Source of the DNA: Mytilus californianus | Taxonomy: Eukaryota > Mollusca > Bivalvia > Mytilida > Mytilidae | DNA: 64,000 bases | Assembly: GCF_021869535.1 (NCBI RefSeq) | Contig: NW_026262679.1 | Coordinates: forward strand, 82,581,143 to 82,645,142 | Direction of reading: 5' to 3' | Shown here: piece by piece, positions 1-9,949 of the stretch | Layout: every line of letters starts with the position of its first letter | Position numbering within the stretch: position 1 is the first letter of the stretch | Position numbers and translations under genes: made by a program | The notes under the pieces: generated by a model | Told to the model about the DNA's origin: nothing | Databases searched by the model: none | The model's input: the letters and a program-made list of their open reading frames with translations, nothing else

Positions 1-1
1 A

Positions 2-318
2 ATTATTGACTCTCATGGAAATGGTCCATTGGCATCAAAACTGTACAGACACATACAATCCAAAATCAAGGTTTTTGGACCAGGAAAGAAGAATAATATA
101 AAAAGGTGCAGGGGAGACTATTCTTGAAACAACCAACAAAGACATCAGACATATTGTCTTAGGTGTAGGAAGCAATGACTTGAGTATCAAAACAACTACT
201 GCATGTGTAAATGAAATGAAAAACCTTATAGAAAACACAAAAAACAGTCATACTCGTTCCGACATACATGTTTTAACAACATTTCATCGTGTGAAACAGC
301 CCCATTTCAAAAAATAAA
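2..318 (+). pseudogene. LINE ORF1 fragment, SGNH-hydrolase-like domain, N-terminal part
   Basis: Two adjacent frames read as one protein broken by a TGA at about 125-127. The first gives a D-S-H-G-N motif (like SGNH block I, where the nucleophilic Ser sits), and the second gives G-V-G-S-N-D-L (block III, G-x-N-D). The reading ends near 318, where element A begins, and resumes at about 4349. SGNH/GDSL esterase-like domains are known in ORF1 proteins of some animal LINEs, where they are proposed to act on lipids or acetyl groups. The true start is to the left of the window. Non-functional here. Confidence 0.65.
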
Positions 319-2105
319 AATTCGCAAGGGTTCCATGGAACCCAGTGTCTCGGCTACTTTTGCTGTTGTCTATGTTTTCAGTGTGATAGGGGAATGCACG
401 TAATAGATTTACAGTTAATGAAATAAAACGTTTGAAATGTATGAAAAAAGTTATGCTTGTAAAAAATGAATACAGTATGCAATCAAATATATAGATTTAT
501 AAAAGAGTTGAAACATAAATTTATTGAATGAACAAATGATAAAGAAGATAATTTTTACATTTTCCTCTAGATACTATCTTTTGATTGTAAGAAGCTTCTG
601 TCCAAGTTTGGTAAAAATCCAGGATGGTTTATGAATCTAAACTAGAGGCTCTCAAGAGCCTGTGTCGCTCACCTGATTCTACTTTGGTTTTGGAAATCAT
701 GTAAAAATAGATTAAAATCATAACAGATACCCTAATAATGAGTGAGGCCAAATTTGGTTTAATATTGGTCCTGTAATTTAATAAAAAATCCTGGTGGCCA
801 TCTTGAACAGTAAATCGGCAACAAAGTAGCAACACTTAATCAGCACCTCATAAGAAACATTTATGCCATGTTTTGGTTTCATTCCATTCAGTGCACCTCT
901 AGAAGAAGCATTTGTATGTATTTCCCATAGGGTCTTATGTTAAAGGAAGTCCCCCCATTGGCGGCCATCATGGATGAAGGATCAGCTTCAAAGTAACAAA
1001 ACTTAGTCAGCACCTCATAAGGAACATTCATGCCATGTTTGGTTTCAATCCATTCAGTATGTGGTTCTCTAAAAGAAGACATTTGTATGTATTGTCCATA
1101 GGGTCCTTTGTTAAACATTGTCCACATCTGGCAGCCATCATGGATGAAGGGTCAGCTTCAAAGGAACAACACTTGGTCAGCACCTCAAAAGGAACATGCA
1201 CGCCATGTTTGGTTTCATTCCATTCAATGGTTCTCTAAAAGAAAACATTTGTACGTATTTCTCATAGGGTCCTATGTTAAACTAAGTCCTCCGCTGGCGG
1301 CCATCTTAGATTATGGATCGGCTTCATAGTAACAACACTTGGTCAGCATCTCATAAGGAACATTCATGCCATGTTTGGTTTCATTGCATTCAGTGGTTCT
1401 CTAAAAGATGACATTTGTATGTATTTCCCATAGGGTCCTATGTTAAACTAAGTCCCCCACTGGCTGCCATCTTGGATGATGGATCAGCTTCAAAGTAACA
1501 ACACTTGGTCAGCACCTCATAAGGAACATTCTTGCCATGTTTGGTTTCATTCCATTCAGTGTTTCTCTAAAAGAAGACGTTTGTATGTATTTCCCATAGG
1601 GTCCCATGTTAAGCTAAGTCCCCCGCTGACGGCCATCTTGGATTATGGATCGGCTTCAAAGTAACAACAGTCGGTCAGCACCTCATAAGGAACATTCATG
1701 CCATGTTTGGTTTCATTCCATTCAGTGGTTCTCTAAAAGAAGACATTTGTATGTATTTCTCATAGGGTCCCATGTTAAACTAAGTCCCCTGCAGGCGGCC
1801 ATCTTGGATTATGGATCGGCTTCAAAGTAACAACACTTGGTCAGCACCTCATAAGAAACATTCATGCCATGTTTGGTTTCATTCCATTCAGTAGTTCTCT
1901 AAAATAAGACATTTGTATGTATTTCCCATAGGGTCCAATGTTAAACTAAGTCCCCTGCTGGCGGCCATCTTGGATTATGGATCAGCTTCATAGTAACAAC
2001 ACTTGGTCAGCACCTTATAAGGAACATTCATGCCATATTTGCTTTTATTCCATTCAGTGTTTCTCTAAAAGAAGACATTTGTATGTATTTCCCATAGGGT
2101 CCCAT

Positions 2106-2282
2106 TGTTTGGGTTTAGTTGGTTAGTACTTCGCTTGTGTAAATAGAATACGTGTGAATAGTTCTAATTGCTTTTAATGACTCTACTTGCTTGTATGACT
2201 ACAATAACGTAATAAACGTGTTGACGTTACAAAGGTAACGTTAGTTACAGTCCGTGAAAGAATAGCGGCAAAAGACTTGACA
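2106..2282 (-). repeat. LTR, complete copy (3' LTR in element orientation)
   Basis: 177 bp with TG...CA ends. Its last 161 bp align without gaps to 2991-3151 with only two substitutions by eye. Internal DNA begins at 2283 with 'ctgggggcgccgagaag'. Confidence 0.85.
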
Positions 2283-2421
2283 CTGGGGGCGCCGAGAAGT
2301 GAAAATGATAAAAATTCTTAATAAATACATAGATATCGCAAATATTCACAGTTTAACTTAAAGTCAATGTATGTAGAAAATAAAAATCATTTGAAAAATT
2401 AAAGTCTGTATAAGTATAAAA

Positions 2422-2970
2422 TTAAGACATCAACTGGCGAATCTTTTCCCTGGCGTCCTTCTTCGATTTCCGTTCTTTGGTGTCAAGTGTTGATTGAAAC
2501 AAATCGCAAGAAACCTCTATCTGGTATAACTTTGAAATTGGACGATTTGTATGTCCATTGTTTGTACGCAAATTCACTGCTCTAACGAGTCCATCCTTGC
2601 CAACCAATAGTTCATCTACAATGGCTAGCTTCCAATTAATTCTAGGCGAATCTTCATGTATTTTAACCACATCACCAACTTTGATAGTCTGATTATTGTG
2701 TCCTAAAGTCGTGTGGTATTCCCTTAATGATGTAAGATATTCATTTTTCCATCTTCGTCGAAAATGTTGAATAATGTTGTGCTGATCGGTAAATACATGT
2801 AGTTTCCTTACCTTGGTGTTGATATTTGCAGATGATTCATTGGTGAAATAAAATCTTGGTATTTCAAGTGTGACTGCTTGTTGTAAGTCATCCAATAAAG
2901 CGTACCATATACTCTTTATATCATCTGGTAAGAGCTCATCCCAGTCAAATTACCTCTCCCATATAGTCTG
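2422..2970 (-). pseudogene. BEL/Pao pol remnant: Pao-peptidase-region end fused to DUF5641 tail
   Basis: Reading on the minus strand from about 2970, an upstream piece (W-E-R, stop, F-D-W-D-E-L-L-P-D-D-I) is typical of the segment after RT in BEL/Pao pol. It continues through I-P-R-F-Y-F and L-H-V-F-T-D, the start of the RNase H-like region, then jumps to an F-R-R-R-W-K-N-E-Y-L motif with V-G-D-V-V and the W-K-L-A-I-V-D pattern of the DUF5641 domain that follows integrase. The jump lies at about residues 36-39 of the 157-residue frame (start 2895). RNase H and integrase are absent, yet the frame is kept across the junction. The in-frame TAG near 2938 and the missing domains make it non-functional. 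Confidence 0.75.
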
Positions 2971-2990
2971 CATCAAAATCTTAGCTCTTC

Positions 2991-3151
2991 GTTAGTACTT
3001 CGCTTGTGTAAATAGAATACGTGTGAATAGTTCTAATTGCTTTTAATGACTCTACTTGCTTGTATGACTACAATAACGTAATAAACATGTTGACGTTACA
3101 AAGGTAACGTTAGTTACAGTCCGTGAAAGAATAGCGGCAAAATACTTGACA
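2991..3151 (-). repeat. LTR, copy truncated on its inner side (5' LTR in element orientation)
   Basis: 161 bp matching 2122-2282 with two differences (near 3087 and 3144). The 16 bp present at 2106-2121 are missing and replaced by unrelated internal sequence ending 'ttagctcttc'. The outer CA end at 3150-3151 is directly followed by the 'cccat' target duplication. Confidence 0.85.
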
Positions 3152-4348
3152 CCCATGTTAAACTAAGTCCCCCGCTGGCGGCAATCTTGGATTATGGATC
3201 GGCTTCAAAGTAACAACACTCGGTCAGCACCTCATAAGGAACATTCATACCATGTTTGGTTTCATTCCATTCAGTGGTTCTCTAAAAGAAGACATTTGTA
3301 TGTATTTCCCATAGGGTCCTATGTTAAACTAAGTCCCCCGCTGGCAGCCATCTTGGATTATGGATCGGCTTCAAAGTAACAACACTCGGTCAGCACCTCA
3401 TAAGAAACATTCATGCCATGTTTGGTTTCATTCCATTCAGTGGTTCTCTAAAAGAAGACATTTGTATGCATTGCCCATAGGGTCCTATGTTAAACTAAGT
3501 CCCCCGCTGGCGTCCATCTTGGATGATGGATCCGCTACAAAGTAACAACACTCGGTCAGCACCTCATAAGAAACATTCATGCCATGTTTGGTTTCATTCC
3601 ATTCAGTGGTTCTCTAAAAGAAGACATTTGTATGCATTTCCCGTAGGGTCCTATGTTAAACTAAGTCCCCCGCTGGCGGCCATCTTGGATGATATAGATC
3701 CGCTACAAAGTAACAACACTTGGTCAGCACCTCATAAGGAACATTCATGCCATGTTTGGTTTCATTCCATTCAGTGGTTCTCTAGAAGAAGTTCAAAATG
3801 TAAAAAGTTAACGCCGACGACGGACAACGCCGGACGACGGACGCCAAGTGATGAGAAAAGCTCACTTGGCCCTTTGGGCCAGGTGAGCTAAAAAGGTTTT
3901 AAAAACTTTAACTGCAGACTGTATGTTATGTTAACTGGAAGAAAAACTAAGTCCATTTATAAGTCATATACGGAAAAACAGGAAATAAATTTTTACAAAA
4001 TTTCCTTCTAGATACTAGCTTTTGATCATAAACAAGCTTGTGTCCAAGTTTGGTAGAAATCCAGGATATTTTAAGAAAGTTATTAAAATTTAAAAAACTT
4101 TAACCACAGAGTGAATGTAATGTTAACTGGCAGAAAAAACTAAGTCCATTTATAAGTAAAATACGGATAAACCTGATTTTTTTTTCTTCCAAAATTTACT
4201 TCTGGATACTATCTTATGATCATAAACAAGCTTCTGTTCTGTATAGTTTAAGAAAGTTATTCAAAAACTTTAACCACAGAGTGAATATTTGTGGACGCTG
4301 CAGACAACGACGGAATGTAGGATTGCTATGTCTCGCTTCTGTGACAAA

Positions 4349-4552
4349 ACTCACAGACTCGACAAAAAGCAAAAGAATTCAATGAAGAAATAAAGAAATA
4401 TTGCGAAAATCAATCAGATGTTAAATTCATTTTGAACAATGACATAAGTGGTATTAACACATCCATTTTTCAAGAGGATGGCATTCATTTTAATCAATCA
4501 GGCAAAAAATGCCTCGTCAGAATCTTAATAAAATGCTTCACTGAGCGCAGCC
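4349..4552 (+). pseudogene. LINE ORF1 fragment, SGNH-like domain, C-terminal block
   Basis: The reading T-H-R-L-D, then after a one-base shift E-F-N-E-E-I-K-K-Y-C, ends in D-G-I-H-F-N, a good match to SGNH block V (D-x-x-H), followed by S-G-K-K and a hydrophobic helix. With the motifs at 2-318 it completes the set of catalytic blocks. Element E cuts the frame near 4553. Confidence 0.65.
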
Positions 4553-5119
4553 TGATACGACCGCAGTGGTCGAACCCTGAACAGTTGGGGCAAATTTGGA
4601 CACAATATTCAAGCTTGATACTATTTGAATTTGGATTGTGATCAAATTTCTGACATAATATAGGTTTCTGACACAAAATAAATGTGGTCAAAGATCTTAC
4701 AAATCTAATTCACAATACTGTGCAATTGAAGATTTCTTCTTGAAACTTTTCAAAAATTTTTAATTTTGAAAATTTTGAAAAAAAAATATGAACCCTTTTA
4801 AAAAAAAATTGGAGCTAATTTTTACCATCCCTTTGTGATATGGTAACTTGAGGTATAATTTCAGAGAGATCCATACACCATTTCACAAGTTGTTGTCTGG
4901 AAACTAGAAAAATGCTTATTTGGGCCCCATTTTGGCCCATAATTCCTGAACTGTTAGGACCATAACCCCCAAAATCAATCCCAACCTTCCTTTTGTGGTC
5001 ATAAACCTTATGGTAAAATTTCATAGAAATCCATGCACTTAAACAAAAGTTGTTATCCGGAAACCAATGTGTCTTCGGACGACGACGACATGATACCAAT
5101 ATTTGCGGTCGTATAAAAA
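4553..5119 (+). mobile_element. Element E: tandem-unit element inserted in LINE ORF1
   Basis: Terminal inverted repeats 'tacgaccgca' (about 4556-4565) and 'tgcggtcgta' (about 5104-5113), the right one followed by 'taaaaa'. Inside are about two diverged ~145-bp units sharing 'gtggtcataaacctta'-like and 'gaaatccatgcac'-like words, then a (GAC)n run 'cggacgacgacgaca' just before the right end. A poly-A/T-rich stretch at about 4745-4812 separates the left arm from the units. No coding capacity. Same general layout as elements B, F and G. Confidence 0.7.
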
Positions 5120-5397
5120 CACATTTGAACCCAGTATTTGGACTTAAACCTTATAATGAGTACAAAACTTCTATTTCTTCAAGTAAAACACAAAACAGAA
5201 ACTTTAGACATAACCACTCCTATGATTGACAAAACAATGACAATCAGTCTTACAGGCAAAACTACATGTACAATGAAAACCAAAACCCCTATAACTATTA
5301 TACCGGTGGTCAACAGTATCACAAAGCTAACAATGGGAGATCCAACAAAAGTGAGATGAACATACTTCTCAGTAGACTTATTGAACTTGCACGATAA
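5120..5397 (+). pseudogene. LINE ORF1 C-terminal tail, Asn/Gln/Tyr-rich
   Basis: After element E the frame continues with a low-complexity tail rich in N, Q, Y and H, broken by a TGA near 5226, and ends with a short amphipathic segment (M-N-I-L-L-S-R-L-I-E-L-A-R) and a TAA at 5395-5397. Such tails are plausible RNA-binding or self-associating regions of LINE ORF1; that role is inference. About 550 bp of non-coding DNA follows before ORF2. Confidence 0.5.
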
Positions 5398-5943
5398 TTC
5401 ATCTATAGATTTAACTGAAAAGCTATATATTACAGTACATTTAGCCATATACTTTAATTAAGGCCAATTAGAATAATAAGCATTTATTATAGTTGTTATT
5501 TTTATTTTTGTACAAAAATCAAATAGTATGTTTTCATTTTTTATTTACGTTGCTTGCAAATGTCATTTATTACATGTATATTGTAATATACACTCTTTAA
5601 AAGTATACTGTAGTCTAGGCACTATTACATACATATTGCTTTCAATGTGTTATGATACATAAAATTAGAACACATCTCATGAAACAGAAAAATTTAGATT
5701 TACTTCCCTTGTCCCATGTTTGAAACTCATTATTGTGTTTTAAGTTAAAGTAAAAGAAACTTATATATTTATATATTATTTTGATAACTAAATGAAAAAG
5801 AAAATATACACATTACACATATATATCAATGACTTATATGTCCCTGCATATATTAATAAAAAAGATCTGTAAAGTAATAATAATGGAGTTATTTCCCTTT
5901 CCCCATGTCCTTTGTAAATAGATAGATATTTGACTTACTATAT
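5398..5943 (+). other. LINE inter-ORF spacer
   Basis: AT-rich sequence between ORF1 and ORF2 with no open frame of note. A spacer this long could hold a signal for re-initiation or simply reflect decay and small insertions. No repeat family recognised. Confidence 0.4.
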
Positions 5944-7330
5944 ATGAATATTGCCTATTGGAATATACATGGTTTAAATGACGATAAATTTCAGGATGAT
6001 TTGTTCATTGAAAATATTTGTAAACATATAAGTTTGTTTTGATGAAACTATGTTGAGAGAGTCTCCGGGAAATCTTCCACGTTTTACATCTTCCTATATA
6101 GTTAAGCCTACTAAGGCCAAAAAAAGGGGGAGACCATCAGGTGGCAAGCTTGTATTTATAAAAGCCAAAATTAAGACAACTTCTCAATATATGGTTAAAA
6201 ATAGATGGAACTTTCCTCAATTTGGAGAAAGATATTTTTTTATGTTTTACTTACAATGTACATGTATATCAAAGCATATATTAATAAGGATGTTTCTGAA
6301 TTGACATTCACAAAAATGGAAAATGATATTTCTTTTTTTCTATCTAAAGGTGAGGTGATTTAAAGCGGTGATTTTAATGCACACACAGGAGGGTTAAATG
6401 ACTTTATTCAAAATGATGGTGTTAATGAGAATTTTACAGACTGTCCAGTACCTGAAGATTATACACCTGATTTACACTTAGACAGAAATCAATTAGATCA
6501 AAAAAACAATTTACATGGGAATCTACTATTTGATATCTGTAAGTCCTCTCAAGTGAGAATTGTGAACGGAAGATTTCTTGGTGACTCACTTGGCTACTTT
6601 ACATTTTGTAATAGTAATGGTAAGAGCACAGTAGATTATATGCTGACATCACAGAATTTATTTTATACCATCAACAACTTTATGGTAAAACCACCTACTG
6701 ATCTATCAGATCATTGTTTAATAGCATTGAATATTTTTAATTTTAAACACCCTAAAGAAATAAAGAAGGAAGAACTATGGTCCCTTCCTGGTACTTTTAA
6801 ATGGACCGATCAGAGCAAGGACATTTATATTGACGCTTTTTTAGAAGAAAATAGTGTAGAAGACATTCTATCTTTAAACAAACTAATTGACGATAATAGT
6901 TTTAATGATATTGATTTCTTAGTTACCAAAAATAATGAAATCTATTTAGAAGCTGCAAAAAAATCAGTTTCTTTCAAAGCAAATTTTAAAAATACATCAT
7001 GCAAAGACAAACAAAAAAGGCAAAACCTAAAAAAGTATGGATGTCAAATGATTGCTTACTCCTTAGAAAAGAAGTTTGCTCCCTTGGAAATAGATTAGCT
7101 AAAGCACCCAATAATAATGCATTAAGATTGACTTATTGCAACTGTAAAAGAGAATAAAATAAACTTAAAAATAAACTAGAAAAGTTTTTTTTTCAATCCT
7201 TGATAAAACAAATAAATGATATAAATCCAAAGAACACCAAAGAATTTTTAGGTAGCATTAATAATTACAAAAAAAAGAACAATAACTGTGAGCCTGCTAT
7301 TTCTGCCAAAGAATGAGAGATTGACATTAT
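5944..7330 (+). pseudogene. LINE ORF2 N-terminal part: AP-type endonuclease and linker
   Basis: ORF2 most likely starts with the ATG at 5944, giving M-N-I-A-Y-W-N-I-H-G-L, the usual opening of LINE endonucleases. A stop/frameshift occurs near 6037-6045, another near 6240, and a TAA at 6361-6363 directly before S-G-D-F-N-A-H-T-G (the D-x-N catalytic block). The stretch 6364-7097 is open and contains S-T-V-D-Y and S-D-H-C (endonuclease blocks with the catalytic Asp and His). The linker to about 7330 is frame-shifted. The domain would nick target DNA to prime reverse transcription. Inactive. Confidence 0.8.
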
Positions 7331-7403
7331 AAAAATTTACTTGCTTTAAGTGAAAATGATAACTAATACTAATCAAAACATAGAGAACAAAGACCATAAC
7401 TTT

Positions 7404-7651
7404 ATTACTGTGACTTGACTGTTGGTGTTGCTCTCCACCTATAAAGTGGAATTAAAGTCTTATAGGATTGTAAGTATGCTTTATTTTATCACTTTGCACT
7501 TTCACGACTTGACTGTGGTTTTCTACAGCAGTTTGTTCAAATTTCTGACCAGTTGAACAGTTTGGTTTTATAAAACAAATTGCAATTTGGTCAGAATTTT
7601 TAATAAGTTGCAATAGGTGGAGAGCAACACTAACAGTCAAGTCACAGTAAT
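7404..7651. mobile_element. 248-bp MITE with long terminal inverted repeats, inside LINE ORF2
   Basis: The left arm 'ctgtgacttgactg...' (from 7408) and the right arm ending '...cagtcaagtcacag' (to 7647) are inverted repeats of about 35 bp with one mismatch, both continuing into 'ttgctctccacctat'. The outer bases are TA on each side (7406-7407, 7648-7649), consistent with a Tc1/mariner-type TA target duplication. No coding capacity. It separates the ORF2 linker from the RT domain. Confidence 0.8.
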
Positions 7652-9010
7652 ACATCCCTTAATGTCCCTATTACATGTAAAGAAATCAAAGACTGCACTA
7701 AGAAGTTAAAAAAGGGAAAATCTGGAGGTCCTGATCTGATAATTAATGAGTTTCTAAAGGTAGGGTCAAACACTTTAGTTTTACTTCTAACAAAACTTTT
7801 TAATAAGATACTTAATTCAGAAAAATTTCCTAAAATTTGGAACATTTCTCTATTGACATCAATTTATAAATCTGGTGATCCATCTGATTGTGGGAATTAT
7901 AGAGGTATAAGCATAACAAGCTTCTTGATAAAGTAGTTACCTCCATATTACAAAAAAGACTTAGGGATTTTCTTGAAACAAATAATTTATTATGTTCAAA
8001 TCAATGTGGTTTTAGAAAAAATTAAGGAACTGTAGATCATGTCTTTATTTTAAAAACAATAATAAACAAATATTTGTTTAAATGCAAAAAGAAACTATAT
8101 GTGTGTTTTGTAGATTTGTAGATTTTAAAAAAGGCTTTTGACAGTGTCTGGAGATCAGCTCTCTTCTTAAAATTACAAGATAAAGGAATCCAAGGCAAAT
8201 TTTATAACATACTGCATGACATGTACTCTAACATGTTAAACATGTAAATATCAGAATATGTTTACTAAGCCTTTTCTTGCTAATAAAGGAGTCAAACAAG
8301 GAGACAGTTTAAGTCCTACTTTATTTAATATATTCATTGATGACATAGGAAAATACTTTGATACTAAATCAACTAGTGCAGTTAATTTACATGATCAAAA
8401 ATTGAACCATTTATTGTATGCTGATGATTTATTATTGATATCTGAATCTGCAACTGGTCTCCAGAACTGTCTTGATTCTTTGCAAAAATATAGTGCTGAA
8501 TGGAAACTGGATGTGAACTTCAAAAAAACAAAAATTATAATTTTCTCTAAAAAAAAGTAAATAAAGAAAATTTCTACTTTTATTACAGTTCTAATGCAAT
8601 CGAAATCGTTGATTATTATAAATACTTAGCAGTTTATTTTCATAGCTCTGGAAAATTTATACAAGCAGTGTCAAGCCTCTCAGATAAAGCTAAAAAAGCA
8701 TATTTTGCGTTGGTTTAAACTCCCATACAGTGAAAACTTGTCTGTTAAAACTTGTCTCCAGTTTTTTAACTCGATAGTTCCTATTCTAACTTATGGATCA
8801 GAAGTATGGATATCAGAATTCAAACCAAATTTTGAAGCATTAGACAAAAGTAAATTTGAAAAAACACAAAACTCCATATTTAAAAACATACTTGGGGTTC
8901 ATGGAAAGTCTTCCGATCTAGCAGTGCGGTGCAAATTGGGTGCATTACCTATTAGCATTAAATGTTATCAACTTATGTATAAATACTATGTGCGTTTCAG
9001 TGATATTGGT
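7652..9010 (+). pseudogene. LINE ORF2 reverse transcriptase domain
   Basis: Fingers and palm motifs appear in order across several frames: K-S-G-G-P-D (7723-7740), N-Y-R-G-I-S (7897-7914), N-Q-C-G-F-R-K (8001-8021), F-V-D-L and K-A-F-D-S-V-W (catalytic Asp, with a short duplication between), G-V-K-Q-G-D-S-L-S-P (about 8290-8319), and Y-A-D-D-L-L (about 8418-8435, the catalytic YADD box). The clean open part is 8258-8560. Stops and shifts lie near 7916, 8023, 8120 and 8245. The thumb and connection continue to about 9010, including Y-G-S-E-V-W. It would copy the LINE RNA at the nicked target; inactive here. Confidence 0.85.
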
Positions 9011-9101
9011 GACGGTGACCTATAATTGTTAATTTCTGTGTCATTTGGTCTCTTGTGGAGAGTTGTCTCATTGGCAATCATACCACATCTTCTTTTTTAT
9101 A
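9011..9101 (-). repeat. ~90-bp mussel dispersed repeat inserted in ORF2
   Basis: The segment from 'gacggtgacctataa' to 'cttcttttttat' interrupts ORF2. It is nearly identical to 53043-53123, and its reverse complement matches the head of the copy at 20219 (shared core 'gccaatgagacaactctcca'). LINE coding sequence resumes at about 9103. Confidence 0.75.
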
Positions 9102-9640
9102 GTCTGGTGGTCCACATGAAATTCTCAAGGCTGCTTTTGAAGTGGACAAAACTATAACAAGTAGAGAAAATTCATGGTCTAATAAATTATCTGAATTATC
9201 AAAATATATTGGAATATCCTTAAACAAGCATTGTAATATTAATTTCAAACAGAAACTAGAAGATTTCTACAAAAACAAAATTATATTTGAACTATCTAAA
9301 AAAAAAGATGAAAACTTTTATTTTTTAGTAAAATTTATACTAAATTTAAACAACAAGAATATTTAAACTTTAATGTTCCTATATATCTCAGAAAAAAACT
9401 CACCGAATTAAGAATAAGTGCACACTCATTAGCAATAGAAACTGGTAGGTATGCAAGACCAATAATACCCTCTAATGAGAGATTTTGTAAATTTTGCACT
9501 GGACAAAATGAAAATAAGATACATTTCTTGAATGAATGTTCTCAATATAACAAAATTAGATCTAAATATAAAATCAATGAAATAAATTCAAATAATTTGA
9601 ATGAAAATCTTAAATCCCAATTCTGAAAAAGAACTAAAAT
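9102..9640 (+). pseudogene. LINE ORF2 C-terminal region with CCHC zinc knuckle
   Basis: Coding resumes after the inserted repeat, runs to a TAA at 9364-9366 and continues in another frame. That second frame contains R-F-C-K-F-C, then H-F-L-N-E-C at about 9481-9540, a C-x2-C-x8-H-x4-C zinc knuckle of the kind that ends ORF2 in I/Jockey/CR1-like LINEs. It stops at about 9626 with a possible short frame-shifted tail to about 9715. Confidence 0.7.
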
Positions 9641-9949
9641 CAATTTGTATGTATATTGAAGAAGCTCTTGATTTGAGAGACCACCATACTGTTTCATCGG
9701 ATAATAATCCTTTATAGCCGCTTGTGCATATACACATATATCTTATATATAGGTGACTGTTTTCAAGTAAAATTATGAAAACTTAGAATAATCATGATGT
9801 ATAAGTGTATGGTATCATGAAGAATTCTGAATGTTATGGTATCCATAGACCATATCTAAAATTGACTTATGACTTGTTGTTACATTGATCTTTATTTCAT
9901 TTATAGTAGATGTTATTGTTGAATATATTATTGTCTGTACTTGGATCAC
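9641..9949 (+). other. LINE 3' UTR, proximal part
   Basis: AT-rich, no open frame, ending 'tctgtacttggatcac'. The 3' UTR continues after the hAT-like insertion at 11036 with 'gtctctattgtgctctttcc' and the tail. Confidence 0.5.

Larger units (their letters stand above)
2106..3151 (-). mobile_element. Internally deleted BEL/Pao LTR retrotransposon
   Basis: Two direct repeats with TG...CA ends (2106-2282 and 2991-3151) bound a short internal region with a minus-strand pol remnant. The insertion is flanked by 'cccat' on both sides (2101-2105 and 3152-3156), a 5-bp target duplication as expected for BEL/Pao, and sits inside a 166-bp unit. On the coding strand the 5' LTR is the right-hand copy, which lacks the 16 bp that should form its inner end (2106-2121 in the other copy). 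One deletion therefore ran from inside that LTR into pol. Gag, most of RT and the integrase core are missing. Cannot transpose on its own. Confidence 0.85.
842..3786 (+). repeat. ~166-bp tandem repeat array, 12 units
   Basis: The landmark 'cagcacctcat' (with variants) recurs at about 841, 1009, 1179, 1345, 1511, 1676, 1842, 2008, 3225, 3391, 3557 and 3724, a period of 165-170 bp. Units also share 'gccatgtttggtttcatt', 'gaagacatttgtatgtat', 'catagggtcc' and 'ggcggccatcttggat'. The gap between the eighth and ninth units is the LTR element at 2106-3151; removing it and one target duplication restores a unit of normal length. Several units stay open in one frame, giving repetitive ~60-residue readings, which I take as a by-product of unit similarity and not as genes. 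Confidence 0.9.
645..3894 (+). mobile_element. Element B: tandem-unit element nested in element A
   Basis: The left end reads 'gaggctctcaagagcctg' followed by 'tcgctcacctg'. The right end has a GACG-rich run (about 3812-3843), a hairpin 'tggccctttgggcca' and 'aggtgagctaaaaa'. The ends form an imperfect inverted repeat (caggtgagc). Between them are twelve ~166-bp units. Flanking element A sequence stops near 630-645 and continues at 3895. No coding capacity is seen; the many short plus-strand open frames are repeat shadows. The layout resembles the bivalve 'pearl' elements (inverted repeats around a tandem ~160-bp core); that comparison is from general knowledge, not a search. Confidence 0.7.
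322..4346 (+). mobile_element. Element A: tandem-unit element inserted in LINE ORF1
   Basis: The ORF1 reading stops near 318 and resumes near 4349, and what lies between is not LINE. The outer parts share ~170-bp units with the core 'agatactatcttttgat', then 'aagcttctgtccaagtttgg', then 'aaatccaggat', at about 540-630, 3990-4080 and 4165-4260. The left edge has the palindrome 'gggttccatggaaccc' (328-343). Close to the right edge is a GAC-rich stretch (about 4292-4312). Element B interrupts it. Ends are placed from the ORF1 breakpoints and are approximate; no clear target duplication was found. Confidence 0.6.

Noticed and set aside
328..343. 16-bp palindrome 'gggttccatggaaccc' as a regulatory site
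   Set aside because: It sits at the edge of element A and is better explained as part of the element's end.
842..3786. CRISPR-like array
   Set aside because: Units are contiguous ~166-bp repeats without spacers, in animal DNA.
1035..3891. Many 60-120-codon plus-strand open frames with similar translations
   Set aside because: They are one reading of the 166-bp tandem unit repeated; frame is lost and regained with unit indels, and no start or domain is conserved.
7452..7655. Minus-strand 67-codon frame
   Set aside because: Lies wholly within the MITE and has no domain.
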